DNA from: Phenylobacterium sp.
GTDB lineage: Bacteria; Pseudomonadota; Alphaproteobacteria; Caulobacterales; Caulobacteraceae
DNA length: 38,651 bases
Assembly (NCBI RefSeq): GCF_030693625.1
Contig: NZ_JAUYAF010000071.1
Location: 1-38,651 of the forward strand
Direction of reading: 5' to 3'
Shown here piece by piece: positions 23,772 to 33,700 of this stretch; within the stretch, counting starts at the first letter, position 1, and the number at the start of each line of letters is the position of its first letter. A model generated the notes under the pieces. That model saw only the letters and a list, made by a program, of their open reading frames with translations, searched no databases and had not been told where the DNA came from. The position numbers and the translations under genes are program-made.

Positions 23772-25106
23772 TTAGCCGCCGAGGGTCTCGGAGAACCGCA
23801 CAGGCTCACCCAGACTGGGGGCGATCACCTCGTCGTCGCGCATCACCACCCGTCCGCGGATGATGGTGGCCATCGGCCAGCCGGTGGCCTCAAAGCCGTC
23901 GAAGGGGGTCCAGCCGACGCGGCTGGCCATGTCCTCGTGCTTGATGACCCGCTTGGCCTTGAGGTCGACGATGGTGAAGTCGGCGTCGTTGCCGACCGCC
24001 AGCCGCCCCTTGTCGGCCATGCCGAACAGGCGGTTGGCGCCGTGGCTGGTGAGGTCCACGAAGCGCTCCAGGGACAGGCGGCCGTTGGCGACGTGCGTCA
24101 GCATCACCGGCACCAGGGTCTGAACGCCCGGCATGCCCGAGGGTGAGGCCGGATAAGGCCGCGCCTTTTCTTCCTTGGTGTGGGGCGCGTGGTCGGAACC
24201 CAGCACGTCGGCGACTCCAGCGGCCAGGGCGTCCCACAGGCCGTCCTGGTGATGCTTGTTGCGGATCGGCGGGTTCATCTGGGCGTAGCCCTTCAGCCGC
24301 TCATAGGCCTCCGGCGCGGTCAAGGTCAGGTGCTGGGGCGTGACCTCGACGCTGGCCACGTCCTTGTTGGCGGCCAGGAAGATCATCTCTTCCTTGGTGG
24401 TGACGTGCAGCACGTGGATGCGCTTGCCCAGCGCCTTGGCGATGCGCACCAGGCGGTGGGTGGACTCCAGGGCCGAGGCCGCGTCGCGGACCTCCTCGTG
24501 GCTGGTCCAGTCGCCGGTGCGGGCGAGCGGCCGGCGCTCGGCCAGGCGGTACTCGTCCTCGGAGTGGAAGGCGGCGCGGCGGTTCACGTGGCGCAGCACC
24601 TGCTCGATGCCCGCGTCGTCCTGCACCAACAGGCTGCCGGTGGAGGCGCCCATGAACACCTTGATGCCGCAGCAGCCGGGCAGACGCTCCAGCTCGCCCA
24701 GGAAGACCGCGTTCTCGTGGGTGCCGCCGACATAGAAGGCGTGGTCGCAGTGCATGCGATGCCTGGCCCGCGCCAGCTTGTCGGCCAGGGAGTCGGGATC
24801 GGTGGTGGTCGGCTCGGTGTTCGGCATCTCGAACACGGCCACGACCCCGCCCAGCACGGCGGCGCGGGACCCGCTCTCGAGGTCCTCCTTCCACTCCAGG
24901 CCAGGCTCGCGGAAGTGGACCTGGGTGTCGATCACGCCCGGCAGGACCGCCAGCCCCTTGGCGTCGAACACCTCGCCCGCCGAGGCCTGCGAGAGGTCGC
25001 CGATGGCGACGATCTTGCCACCTCGAACGCCGACGTCGGAAAGGCCGCGGCCGGCGTGGTTCACCACTTCGCCGCCCCGGATGATCAGGTCGTAGGTCTC
25101 GCTCAT
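23772..25106 (-). CDS. Dihydroorotase-like amidohydrolase
   Basis: A 444-residue cyclic amidohydrolase of the dihydroorotase/allantoinase branch. The metal-site residues visible are His64, Lys149 (GIKVFMGAS, the probable carboxylated lysine), His181, His234 and Asp305 (GSDHAPH). The usual HxH has Gln62 in first place (DTQVHFREPG), a variant I recall in several bacterial dihydroorotases. No pyrB or other pyrimidine gene is adjacent; the upstream gene is a GT9 glycosyltransferase overlapping by 4 bp. Dihydroorotase is the best call, but an allantoinase- or hydantoinase-like role cannot be excluded. The in-frame extension to 25184 was rejected because of the ATGA overlap. Confidence 0.85.
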   Translation of the reverse strand: MSETYDLIIRGGEVVNHAGRGLSDVGVRGGKIVAIGDLSQASAGEVFDAKGLAVLPGVIDTQVHFREPGLEWKEDLESGSRAAVLGGVVAVFEMPNTEPTTTDPDSLADKLARARHRMHCDHAFYVGGTHENAVFLGELERLPGCCGIKVFMGASTGSLLVQDDAGIEQVLRHVNRRAAFHSEDEYRLAERRPLARTGDWTSHEEVRDAASALESTHRLVRIAKALGKRIHVLHVTTKEEMIFLAANKDVASVEVTPQHLTLTAPEAYERLKGYAQMNPPIRNKHHQDGLWDALAAGVADVLGSDHAPHTKEEKARPYPASPSGMPGVQTLVPVMLTHVANGRLSLERFVDLTSHGANRLFGMADKGRLAVGNDADFTIVDLKAKRVIKHEDMASRVGWTPFDGFEATGWPMATIIRGRVVMRDDEVIAPSLGEPVRFSETLGG

Positions 25107-26077
25107 CTTGTCCCGGTTGTCTTCGCCAGCAGGTCGCGCGCCGTGGAGACCACGGTGTCGACGGGGAGGTCCATCATGTGACACAGCGCCTGCTGGAAGC
25201 CAGGGTCAACAGCCGCGATGGTCGCGAAATCACGAGGGCCTCGGACGACCCGGGTGTCGGCGCCCCAGGGGCCGTAGAGGCTCTCATCCGACGGTCCGAA
25301 CAGGCCGACCGTGGGGACGCCGGCCGCGGCGGCGATGTGCATCAGGCCCGAATCATTGCCGATGAACAGACGCGCGTGTTTCAGGCAGGCATGGGCGGTG
25401 AGCAGGTCCACCTTCCCCACCAGGTCGATGAAGCGGCTCTTGGGGACCACATTGCGCAGGGACTGGGTGGCCTGGGCGTCCTCGGGACCGCCCAGCACCA
25501 TCAGCCGCGCCCCCGCCAACGGGCCCTCGTCGCCCAGCAGCTGGATGGCGGTCTGGGCGAAACGCTCGATGGGCCAGGTCTTGCCGACCCAGTTGGCGGA
25601 CGGGGCGAGCGCCAGGATCGGCCCCTCGCCGGCGGTCAGTTCGGCCGCCGTCTGCTCAGTCTCGGGCGAGGTGAAGAGATAGGGAGCGGGGGGATCGTCC
25701 TCGATCTGCAGGACGCGGGCGGCCTCCACCACCTTGTGCACCGGCGTGGGCGGGCGCTTGAACACAGCCCGCCGGTCGCGCTTGAGGAAGCCGGAGATGG
25801 CCGAGCCACGCAGGTCCACCACCAGGCCCCAGTGGCGCTTGCGGACCTGACGCCACAGCCGGAACCAGTGACGGCCGTCCTTGGCCTTCTCAAAAACGAT
25901 AATCTGATCGAGGTTCGGTACGTCGAGGAACAGCGGCGCGGCCACTGGGCCTGCGACGATGGTGAATTTCGCGTTCGGGATTTCGGACAGCAGTTTGCGG
26001 ATGAGCCCGGACGAGAGCACAGCGTCGCCAATCCGCGTGGCGGTGATGAACAGAATCGGGAAGGACCCGGGGGTCAT
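25103..26077 (-). CDS. Glycosyltransferase family 9 (heptosyltransferase-like)
   Basis: A 324-residue GT-B enzyme of family GT9, which in Gram-negatives transfers heptose or related sugars to lipopolysaccharide core. It has ITATRIGDAVLSSGLI at the N-terminus (the first Rossmann half), APSANWVGKTWPIERFAQ in the centre and GNDSGLMHIAAAAGVP plus TVGLFGPSDE in the nucleotide-sugar half, all typical. AGGGG lies about 7 nt before the ATG at 26077; an in-frame upstream extension to 26152 was rejected. The exact sugar donor and acceptor are unknown. Its stop overlaps the start of the dihydroorotase-like gene. Confidence 0.9.
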   Translation of the reverse strand: MTPGSFPILFITATRIGDAVLSSGLIRKLLSEIPNAKFTIVAGPVAAPLFLDVPNLDQIIVFEKAKDGRHWFRLWRQVRKRHWGLVVDLRGSAISGFLKRDRRAVFKRPPTPVHKVVEAARVLQIEDDPPAPYLFTSPETEQTAAELTAGEGPILALAPSANWVGKTWPIERFAQTAIQLLGDEGPLAGARLMVLGGPEDAQATQSLRNVVPKSRFIDLVGKVDLLTAHACLKHARLFIGNDSGLMHIAAAAGVPTVGLFGPSDESLYGPWGADTRVVRGPRDFATIAAVDPGFQQALCHMMDLPVDTVVSTARDLLAKTTGTR

Positions 26078-26137
26078 CGCCCCTGTATAGGCGTCCCGGC
26101 GCTGGCGCTCCACCCGTGCCATCCCTAACTTCCACCC

Positions 26138-26944
26138 ATGACGACCGACCACTCCTACGCCGTTCTGAAGAGCCGCGCCCTGATCGCCCTCGGCGGCGAG
26201 GACTGGCGAGACTTCCTACAGGGTCTCATCACCCAGGATGTGGAAACGCTCCAGCCTGGTGAACTGCGCTTCGGAGCTATGCTGACCCCGCAAGGACGGC
26301 TTTTGTTCGACTTGTTCGTGGTGGGGCGGGAGGACGGCGCCTGGCTGGACGTGGAGGCCGAGCATCGCGCGGCCTTGATCCTGCGCCTGACCATGTACCG
26401 CCTGCGAGCCAAGGTGACCATCGCGACGGACGAGACACCGGTATCGGTGCTGTTCGGCGGGCAGGATACGCCACAGGGGTGGATGGCCGATCCTCGACTG
26501 GCGGCCCTGGGCTGGCGCAGCTACGGCGTGGCTGTCCCCGCCGGCGCCGCTGAGGTCGATGAGGCCGCCTATGACGCGCACCGCCTGGCGCTCGGCGTCC
26601 CCGGGCCCGCCGACTGGGGCAGCGAGAAGACCTATCCGATCGAGGCCAATTTCGACCTGCTGAATGGCATCGACTTCCACAAGGGCTGTTTCGTCGGCCA
26701 GGAGACCACCTCGCGCATGAAGCGCAGGGGCCAGATCAAGAACCGCATGCTGCCGCTGACCTTTGACGGCGCGGCGCCGGCCTTCGACGCTGAAGTGCTG
26801 ACCGGCGACCGCCGGGCCGGGGAGGTGCTGTCTGGGCAGGATGGCCGGGCCATGGCCCTGGTGCGGCTCGACCGCATCGACGGCGAGCTGACCGTGGACG
26901 GCAAGACGGTGCAGGTGGATCGGCCCGCGTGGTTGCCGCTTTAG
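26138..26944 (+). CDS. ygfZ: Folate-binding Fe-S cluster assembly protein
   Basis: A 268-residue GcvT-like protein of the YgfZ/IBA57 family, which uses tetrahydrofolate and assists assembly or repair of Fe-S enzymes. The diagnostic motif KGCFVGQET with its conserved cysteine is at 182-190 (C184). Other family features are LQGLITQDVETLQPGELRFG near the N-terminus and LTPQGRLLFDLFV at 49-61. It starts 60 bp from the divergent GT9 gene. Its stop overlaps the convergent hydrolase stop by a few bases (26941-26944). Confidence 0.95.
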   Translation: MTTDHSYAVLKSRALIALGGEDWRDFLQGLITQDVETLQPGELRFGAMLTPQGRLLFDLFVVGREDGAWLDVEAEHRAALILRLTMYRLRAKVTIATDETPVSVLFGGQDTPQGWMADPRLAALGWRSYGVAVPAGAAEVDEAAYDAHRLALGVPGPADWGSEKTYPIEANFDLLNGIDFHKGCFVGQETTSRMKRRGQIKNRMLPLTFDGAAPAFDAEVLTGDRRAGEVLSGQDGRAMALVRLDRIDGELTVDGKTVQVDRPAWLPL

Positions 26945-27798
26945 AGGAAGAAGGCCCGCAACGCCTTCAGCGTCTCCGCCGGGTTCTCCTCGGGAATGAA
27001 GTGACCGCTCTCGATGGCCTGGCCCTGGACGTCGTCGGCCCAATCGCGCCAGATCGCCAGGACATCGTACCAGGCGGCCAGCGCGCCCTTTGATCCCCAC
27101 AGCACCTGGACCGGGACCTTGATCCTCGTCTTGCCTCGGTCGGCCTCGTCCGCCGCCACGTCGTAGGAGGCGCCGGCCCGGTAGTCCTCGCAGATGGCGT
27201 GGACCATGGCCGGGTTGGCCAGGCAGCGGACATAGTCGGCATAGGCGGCGGGATCGAACATCCCCCGCGAGCCCCGGAACAGGAAGTATTCCGGGTCGGC
27301 GCCGATCACCGTCTCCGGGAACGGATGGGCCTGGGCCAGAAAGGACCAGTGCCAGTAGGCGAGCGCGAAGGCCTTGTTGGTCCGCTTCCAGACGTCTGCG
27401 GTGGGGATGATGTCGAGGATCGAGAGTTTCAGCAGAACATCGGGGTGATCGAGGGCCAGGCGGTAGGCCACCCGCCCGCCCCGGTCGTGGCCAGCCAGGT
27501 TGAAGCGGTCAAAGCCGAAGTGGCGCATCAGGGCCACAGCGTCCCTGGCCATGGCGCGCTTGGAATAGGTTTCGTGGTCGGGCGTGGTGGCCGGAGCGGT
27601 GCTCTCGCCGTAGCCCCGCAGGTCGGGCGCGATGACCGTGAAGTCACGGGCCAGGTCGTCGGCCACCCGGCTCCACATCATGTGGGTCTCAGGGTAGCCG
27701 TGCAGCAGCAGGAGCGGCGGCCCCGAGCCGCCGTGGCGAACCCGCAGGGTCGCCTCCCCCACATCCACCCGCGACAGGTTGAAGCCTTCGAACGCCAT
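26941..27798 (-). CDS. Alpha/beta hydrolase, haloacetate (fluoroacetate) dehalogenase-like
   Basis: A 285-residue alpha/beta hydrolase starting MAFEGFNLSRVDVG, the usual N-terminus of fluoroacetate dehalogenases. All the catalytic features described for that family appear in place: nucleophile Asp105 with Arg106 and Arg109 (HDRGGRVAYRL), acid Asp129, halide-pocket His150-Trp151 (YWHWSFLAQ), a candidate Tyr189 and base His266 (ESGHFIPEE). An in-frame ATG at 27852 would add 18 residues and overlap the divergent tag start; 27798 is preferred by family alignment. The residues support dehalogenase chemistry, but epoxide or other hydrolase activity is possible. Confidence 0.87.
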   Translation of the reverse strand: MAFEGFNLSRVDVGEATLRVRHGGSGPPLLLLHGYPETHMMWSRVADDLARDFTVIAPDLRGYGESTAPATTPDHETYSKRAMARDAVALMRHFGFDRFNLAGHDRGGRVAYRLALDHPDVLLKLSILDIIPTADVWKRTNKAFALAYWHWSFLAQAHPFPETVIGADPEYFLFRGSRGMFDPAAYADYVRCLANPAMVHAICEDYRAGASYDVAADEADRGKTRIKVPVQVLWGSKGALAAWYDVLAIWRDWADDVQGQAIESGHFIPEENPAETLKALRAFFL

Positions 27799-27850
27799 CT
27801 GCTTCGGTCCCGCTTGATCGGCCGCCGCCGCGCCTGCGAAAAGATCGGCC

Positions 27851-28441
27851 ATGAGTTCCGAACCGATTCGTTGCGGCTGGCGCGGCATGCAGGGCGATCC
27901 CCTGTACGAGGCCTATCACGACACGGAATGGGGCGTGCCGGAATACGATTCCCGCGCCCTGTGGGAGAAGCTGGTGCTGGACGGTTTCCAGGCCGGGCTC
28001 TCCTGGATCACCATCCTGAAGAAGCGCGACGCCTTCCGCGCCGCCTTCGCTGACTTCGATCCCGAGGTCGTCGCCCGCTATGGCGACGAGGACCGCGCCC
28101 GGCTGATGGCCGACGCCGGTATCGTGCGGTCCAACGCCAAGATCGACGCCGCCATCAACGGCGCGCGCATCTATCTGGACATGCGTGATGCGGGTGAGGA
28201 CTTCTCCCAATTCCTGTGGAGCTTCACCAATGGCCGGGTGATCCACAACAGGTGGGAGGCCATCAGCGACGTGCCGGCCCAGACCGAGGTCGCCGTCCAG
28301 ATGTCCAAGGGGCTCAAGCAGAAGGGCTTCAAGTTCGTGGGCCCGGTGATCGTCTACGCCTTCATGCAGGCCACCGGCTTCGTCAACGACCACCTCACCT
28401 GTTGCCACCGCCACGGGCCCGTCGCCAGGATGAGCGCCTGA
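27851..28441 (+). CDS. tag: DNA-3-methyladenine glycosylase I
   Basis: Base-excision repair enzyme that removes 3-methyladenine from DNA. The 196-residue protein matches E. coli Tag along its length: RCGW with Cys8, [11 protein letters not shown] with Tyr22 and His23, [13 protein letters not shown] with Trp52, and the C-terminal zinc-site segment VNDHLTCC. The residue equivalent to E. coli Glu38 is Asp44. The stop TGA overlaps the ATG of rnhB by one base (TGATG), so the two are translationally linked. Its promoter must lie within or near the divergent hydrolase gene. Confidence 0.96.
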   Translation: MSSEPIRCGWRGMQGDPLYEAYHDTEWGVPEYDSRALWEKLVLDGFQAGLSWITILKKRDAFRAAFADFDPEVVARYGDEDRARLMADAGIVRSNAKIDAAINGARIYLDMRDAGEDFSQFLWSFTNGRVIHNRWEAISDVPAQTEVAVQMSKGLKQKGFKFVGPVIVYAFMQATGFVNDHLTCCHRHGPVARMSA

Positions 28442-29085
28442 TGGCCAAGGGACCTGACATGCTGCTGGAGAGGGCCTGCCCCGGGCCGGTCTGCGGTGTG
28501 GATGAGGCCGGGCGTGGGCCCTGGGCCGGACCGGTCTCCGCCGGCGCCGTCATCCTCAATCCCCGCAAGATCCCCAAGGGCCTGAACGATTCCAAGAAGC
28601 TGACCGCCAAGCAGCGCGAGGGCCTCGAGCTGGAGATCAAGGACAAGGCCGTCGCCTGGGGGGTGGGCTTCGCCAGTGTCGAGGAGATCGCCGAGCTCAA
28701 CATCCTGCACGCCGCGGGCCTGGCCATGTGCCGCGCCATCGGCGAGCTGGCGGTGGAGCCGGCCTTCGCCCTGGTGGACGGCAACTACCGCTTCAAGCTG
28801 CCCTGCCCCATTAAGACGGTGATCAAGGGTGACGCGATCAGCAGCTCCATCGCCGCGGCCTCGATCCTCGCCAAGGTGGCCCGCGACCGGCTCATGCAGG
28901 AAATGGACGGCCTCTATCCCGGCTACGGCTTCGCCGCCCACAAGGGCTATCACGCCCCCATCCACGTCGAGGCCCTGCGGACGCTCGGCCCCTGTGAGAT
29001 CCACCGGATGGGCTGGGCGCCGGTGAAGCTGGCCTTGATGGGCGAACTGGTGAACGGCGAGCTTGATCTGTTGAATCAAGATTGA
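28441..29085 (+). CDS. rnhB: Ribonuclease HII
   Basis: Cleaves RNA in RNA-DNA hybrids and removes single ribonucleotides misincorporated in DNA. The 214-residue protein has the family signature [13 protein letters not shown] with catalytic Asp21 and Glu22, [19 protein letters not shown] with the next acidic residue, and [13 protein letters not shown]. The start at 28441 overlaps the tag stop by one base; the frame is open upstream, but only as an overlap with tag. It is 31 bp from the DUF2332 gene, with a small GC hairpin between. Confidence 0.97.
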   Translation: MAKGPDMLLERACPGPVCGVDEAGRGPWAGPVSAGAVILNPRKIPKGLNDSKKLTAKQREGLELEIKDKAVAWGVGFASVEEIAELNILHAAGLAMCRAIGELAVEPAFALVDGNYRFKLPCPIKTVIKGDAISSSIAAASILAKVARDRLMQEMDGLYPGYGFAAHKGYHAPIHVEALRTLGPCEIHRMGWAPVKLALMGELVNGELDLLNQD

Positions 29086-29116
29086 CCCCCTCCCGCTCCG
29101 GCGGGACCACGCGGTC

Positions 29117-30175
29117 ATGGACAATCCAGATCTCGCCCGCGCCTTCCTCGCCCAAGCCAACTCTTGCCGCGTCCTCGGCTCCCCCTTCCATGGCGACCTG
29201 CTGACCCTGGCGGCCGACGACCTGCAGGCCGGCGGCCCGGTCACAGCCCTGCTGGCGCCCTGGGCCACCACCGACTACCGCAAGCTGGTCGGGGACGCCG
29301 TCTGCCTCCGGCTCCTGGGATCGCTCCACGACCTGGTGCTGAGCGGCGACGATCCGGCCCTCGCGGCGACCTACCCGCAGCCCGGACGCGACGCCGACCC
29401 GGCGGTCGCCTGGATCGCCGCGCGGTCGGCGATCATCCGTCATGAAGACCGGCTGGCGGCCTTCATGACCCACGAGCCGCAGACCAACGAGGTCCGCCGC
29501 TCGGCTTGCCTGGCGCCGGGTTTCCTGACCATCGCCGCCGAGACCGGCCTTCCGATCCGCGCCTTCGAGGTGGCGGCCAGCGCCGGGCTGAACCTGAACT
29601 GGGAGAGATTCCGCTACCGGTTCGGCGACATCGCCTGGGGCGATCCGGCGGCCCGCGTGACGATGGACACCGAGTGGACCGGCTCAGCCCCGGCGGTCGA
29701 CGCCCGCGTGGAGGTCATCGAACGCGCCGCCTGCGACCGCCGGCCCGGCGACCTGACCGACCCGGTCCAGCGCCGCCGACTGCTGGCCTATATCTGGCCC
29801 GATCAGTTCGAGCGGCTCGACCGCATCCGCGCCGCCATCGACCTGGCCCTCTCGCTAGGGGTCAACGTGGAGGCCGCCGACGCCGTGGCCTGGAGCGCCC
29901 GCGTCGCAGCGCCGCAGGCGGGCGCGGTCACCGTCCTCTATCACTCGGTTTTCTGGCAATACATGCCGCCGGAGAGCCAGGCGGCCCTGGCCCAGGTCAT
30001 CGCCGACCACGGCGCCCAGGCCACCGCCGGGGGCCCCTTCGCCTGGCTGCGCATGGAGCCGCCGCCGGAAAGACTGTCGGGCATGGAGGTTCGCCTCACC
30101 CTCTGGCCGAGCGGTGAAGATCGGGTCCTGGCCCAGGTCCACCCGCACGGCGCGTGGGTTAAGTGGTTGAATTGA
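29117..30175 (+). CDS. DUF2332 family protein
   Basis: A 352-residue soluble protein of the DUF2332 family, recognised by TNEVRRSACLAPGFL around residues 122-136, FEVAASAGLNLNWERFRYRF and the C-terminal VLYHSVFWQYMPPE, a layout with weak resemblance to Rossmann methyltransferases. No known activity; I do not assign one. It lies between rnhB and ccrM in the same direction, with 86 bp before the ccrM start that contain the ccrM control sites, so ccrM is probably not solely dependent on read-through from here. Confidence 0.88.
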   Translation: MDNPDLARAFLAQANSCRVLGSPFHGDLLTLAADDLQAGGPVTALLAPWATTDYRKLVGDAVCLRLLGSLHDLVLSGDDPALAATYPQPGRDADPAVAWIAARSAIIRHEDRLAAFMTHEPQTNEVRRSACLAPGFLTIAAETGLPIRAFEVAASAGLNLNWERFRYRFGDIAWGDPAARVTMDTEWTGSAPAVDARVEVIERAACDRRPGDLTDPVQRRRLLAYIWPDQFERLDRIRAAIDLALSLGVNVEAADAVAWSARVAAPQAGAVTVLYHSVFWQYMPPESQAALAQVIADHGAQATAGGPFAWLRMEPPPERLSGMEVRLTLWPSGEDRVLAQVHPHGAWVKWLN

Positions 30176-30179
30176 TCGA

Positions 30180-31353
<1,174 letters not shown>

Positions 31354-31420
31354 CTCCAAAACGCCCGGCCGCCGTCCATTTTGTCTGGCGGTCGGTACAT
31401 CGGCGGTTAAGCTCGGGTCC

Positions 31421-32617
31421 ATGAACCCGCGTATCTACGTCCTGACCCTGGTGACCTTCGCCTTCGGGTCGGGAGCCTTCATCTTCGCCGGCCTGCTGGA
31501 GAGTCTCGCCGCCGACCTGGGGGTGACGACCGCCGTGGCCGGCCAGTTGCAGACGGTCTTCGTCCTGACCTCGGCGGTGCTGGGGCCGGTGGCGGCCTGG
31601 CTGTTCGCGCGGGTGGACCGCAAGATCATGGTGATGACGGCCCTGGCCCTGGGCGCCGCCCTGCACATCGCCTGCGCGCTGACGCCGAACTTCGAGGTGC
31701 TGATGGTGCTGCGCGCCCTGGCGGGCCTGGCCGGCGCCATGTCGGGGCCCGCCGCCAGCGTGGCCGCCGCGGCCCTGGTTCCACCCGAGCGCCGCGGCTC
31801 GGCCCTGGCGATGGTCTCGGGGGGCATGACCCTGGCCTTCGTGGTGGGCATTCCGATGGGCAGCATCATCGGCTCGGTCTTCGACTGGCGGGCCACCTTC
31901 CTGTTCGCCGCCGGCCTGTCCCTGTTCGCCCTGGCCGCCGTGGTGTTCTTCCTGCCCAAGGTGCCGGCGCCGCCGAAGCGCGAGGGCGGCGGCGACACGG
32001 TGAAGGTGCTGCTGCCGATCATCTGGCCCTTCTACCTGACCACCTTCCTGACCTTCGCCGCCAACATGACGCTAAACCTCTACATCGCCCCCATCGTGCG
32101 GGTCGGGGCGGGCGTCACGGGCGCCGGCGTCGGCGCCTTCCAGGCGATGATTGGCGTGGGCTCCATCGCCGGGCTGTGGCTGGGGGCGCGGGCCGCCGAC
32201 CGGGCCGCCGGCCGGTCCTGGATCCTGCAGGGCTTCATGATCCAGGCCGCCGCCATGAGCGTGCACTTCGCCGCCACCCACCATGTCCTGCCCGCCGGCT
32301 GGCCGAGCGCGACCCTGGTGGCGCTGGGGATCTTCCTGGCGGCCACGGCCCTGTTCTCGATCACCCCGGTGATCCAATCCAGCCTGATCCAGGCTACCGG
32401 CGGCGCCCCCGTGGCCCTGGCCTTGAACGGCTCGGTGATCTCGGTGGGTCAGGCCCTGGGCTCGACCGTGGGCGGGGCGGCCCTGGCCACCTACGGGGTG
32501 CCGGCCATCCCGGCCGCGGCGCTGGCCATGTCGCTGACGGCGCTGATCACGCTGACCTTCCTGTTCCCCCGGGCCGCGACGGTGGCGGAGGCCAAGGCGG
32601 AGGCTGGCAAGGTCTGA
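31421..32617 (+). CDS. MFS transporter, DHA1/AraJ-like
   Basis: A 398-residue major facilitator with about 12 membrane segments. Typical features are the loop 2-3 motif FARVDRKIMVM, the helix 5 motif GGMTLAFVVGIPMGSIIG (a proline-rich antiporter motif C) and FDWRATFLFAAG. This places it with the DHA1 group of proton-coupled efflux proteins such as AraJ or YdhP. It begins 67 bp after ccrM in the same direction; a weak hairpin between them lacks a T-tract. Substrate unknown. Confidence 0.87.
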   Translation: MNPRIYVLTLVTFAFGSGAFIFAGLLESLAADLGVTTAVAGQLQTVFVLTSAVLGPVAAWLFARVDRKIMVMTALALGAALHIACALTPNFEVLMVLRALAGLAGAMSGPAASVAAAALVPPERRGSALAMVSGGMTLAFVVGIPMGSIIGSVFDWRATFLFAAGLSLFALAAVVFFLPKVPAPPKREGGGDTVKVLLPIIWPFYLTTFLTFAANMTLNLYIAPIVRVGAGVTGAGVGAFQAMIGVGSIAGLWLGARAADRAAGRSWILQGFMIQAAAMSVHFAATHHVLPAGWPSATLVALGIFLAATALFSITPVIQSSLIQATGGAPVALALNGSVISVGQALGSTVGGAALATYGVPAIPAAALAMSLTALITLTFLFPRAATVAEAKAEAGKV

Positions 32618-32653
32618 CCACATCGATAGCCTCCCCCTCGATGGGAAGGACTT

Positions 32654-33700
32654 CTAGAGCAAGTTGTTCAGCGCCGCCCTGGCCGCCTTCAGGAACACGC
32701 TGGGCAAGCCATCCAGATCGCGCCGCGGCGACCAGATCACGCCCTCGGCGGCGCCCTCGGCGCGGAGCAGTTTCAGGGTCAGGGTGAAGTGGGTGAAGCC
32801 GTGCTCCACCTCGCCGACATGGCGCCACGCCGCGTGGGCGGGGGCTGAGGCGCGAGCCTCCTCATCGCCGAACGGGTCGGCGCGCCAGTCGCTGGTGGGC
32901 AGGGCCAGCATGCCGCCCAGCAGGCCTTTTGGCGGGCGACGCACCAGGGCGATCTGGTCACCCCGGGTCAGGACATAGGCCACGCCGTAGCGGTGGGGCC
33001 GCACCGCTTTGGCGGTCTTGCGCGGATAGGTCTCCGGCGCTCCGGTGGCGAGCGCCGCGCAGTCGGCAGCCACCGGGCACCGATCACAGAGCGGCGACTT
33101 CGGCTTGCAGATCGTCGCGCCCAGATCCATCAGGGCCTGGGCCCAGTCACCGGGCCGCTCATCACGCACCAGGGTCTCCGCCAGCCGCTTCAGCTCCGGC
33201 TTGGCGTCCGGCAGCGGGGCCTCGACCGCAAACAGCCGCGAGATGACCCGCTCGACATTGCCATCCACGACATTGGTGGGCCGGTCGAAGGCGATGGCGG
33301 CCACGGCGGCGGCCGTATAGGGGCCAAGCCCCGGCAGGCCCCGCAGCCCCGCCTCGGTGTCGGGGAAAACGCCACCGTGATCGTTGGCCACGGCCCGGGC
33401 GCAGGCCAGCAGGTTGCGGGCGCGGGCGTAGTAGCCGAGCCCCGCCCAGGCGGCCATGACCTCGCCGTCCTGCTCGGCGGCCAGGGCCGTCACGGTGGGC
33501 CAGCGGGCGGTGAACTTGAGGAAATAGGGCGTGGCGTGCGGAACGGTGGTCTGCTGCAGCATCACCTCCGACAGCCAGACCCGGTAGGGGTCCTGGCGAA
33601 CCCCCGCCCGGCCGCCCGCAGGCCCCACCCGCCAGGCGAGGTCGCGCGCCTGGTCGTCGTACCAGGCCAGCAGCCTGGCGCGGAGGACCTCGGGGTTCAT
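32654..33700 (-). CDS. mutY: A/G-specific adenine DNA glycosylase
   Basis: Removes adenine mispaired with 8-oxoguanine. The 348-residue protein has catalytic Glu45 (SEVMLQQT), the helix-hairpin-helix LPGLGPYTAAAV (122-133), Asp146 (VVDGNV) and a [4Fe-4S] site C-x6-C-x2-C-x5-C at C198, C205, C208 and C214. The C-terminal NUDIX-like domain for 8-oxoG recognition covers about 240-345 (KGLLGGMLALPT, GFTHFTLTLKLL). The start at 33700 overlaps the stop of the MFS gene by 4 bp (ATGA). The frame runs upstream antisense-like through the MFS gene, which is a high-GC artefact. Confidence 0.97.
   Translation of the reverse strand: MNPEVLRARLLAWYDDQARDLAWRVGPAGGRAGVRQDPYRVWLSEVMLQQTTVPHATPYFLKFTARWPTVTALAAEQDGEVMAAWAGLGYYARARNLLACARAVANDHGGVFPDTEAGLRGLPGLGPYTAAAVAAIAFDRPTNVVDGNVERVISRLFAVEAPLPDAKPELKRLAETLVRDERPGDWAQALMDLGATICKPKSPLCDRCPVAADCAALATGAPETYPRKTAKAVRPHRYGVAYVLTRGDQIALVRRPPKGLLGGMLALPTSDWRADPFGDEEARASAPAHAAWRHVGEVEHGFTHFTLTLKLLRAEGAAEGVIWSPRRDLDGLPSVFLKAARAALNNLL

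Noticed and set aside
29091..29106. Hairpin between rnhB and the DUF2332 gene (TCCCGC/GCGGGA)
   Set aside because: Short stem, no T-tract, in a 31-bp gap within a likely operon.
31365..31395. Hairpin after ccrM (CCGGCCGCC/GGCGGTCGG)
   Set aside because: 13-nt loop and no T-tract follow; not called as an intrinsic terminator.
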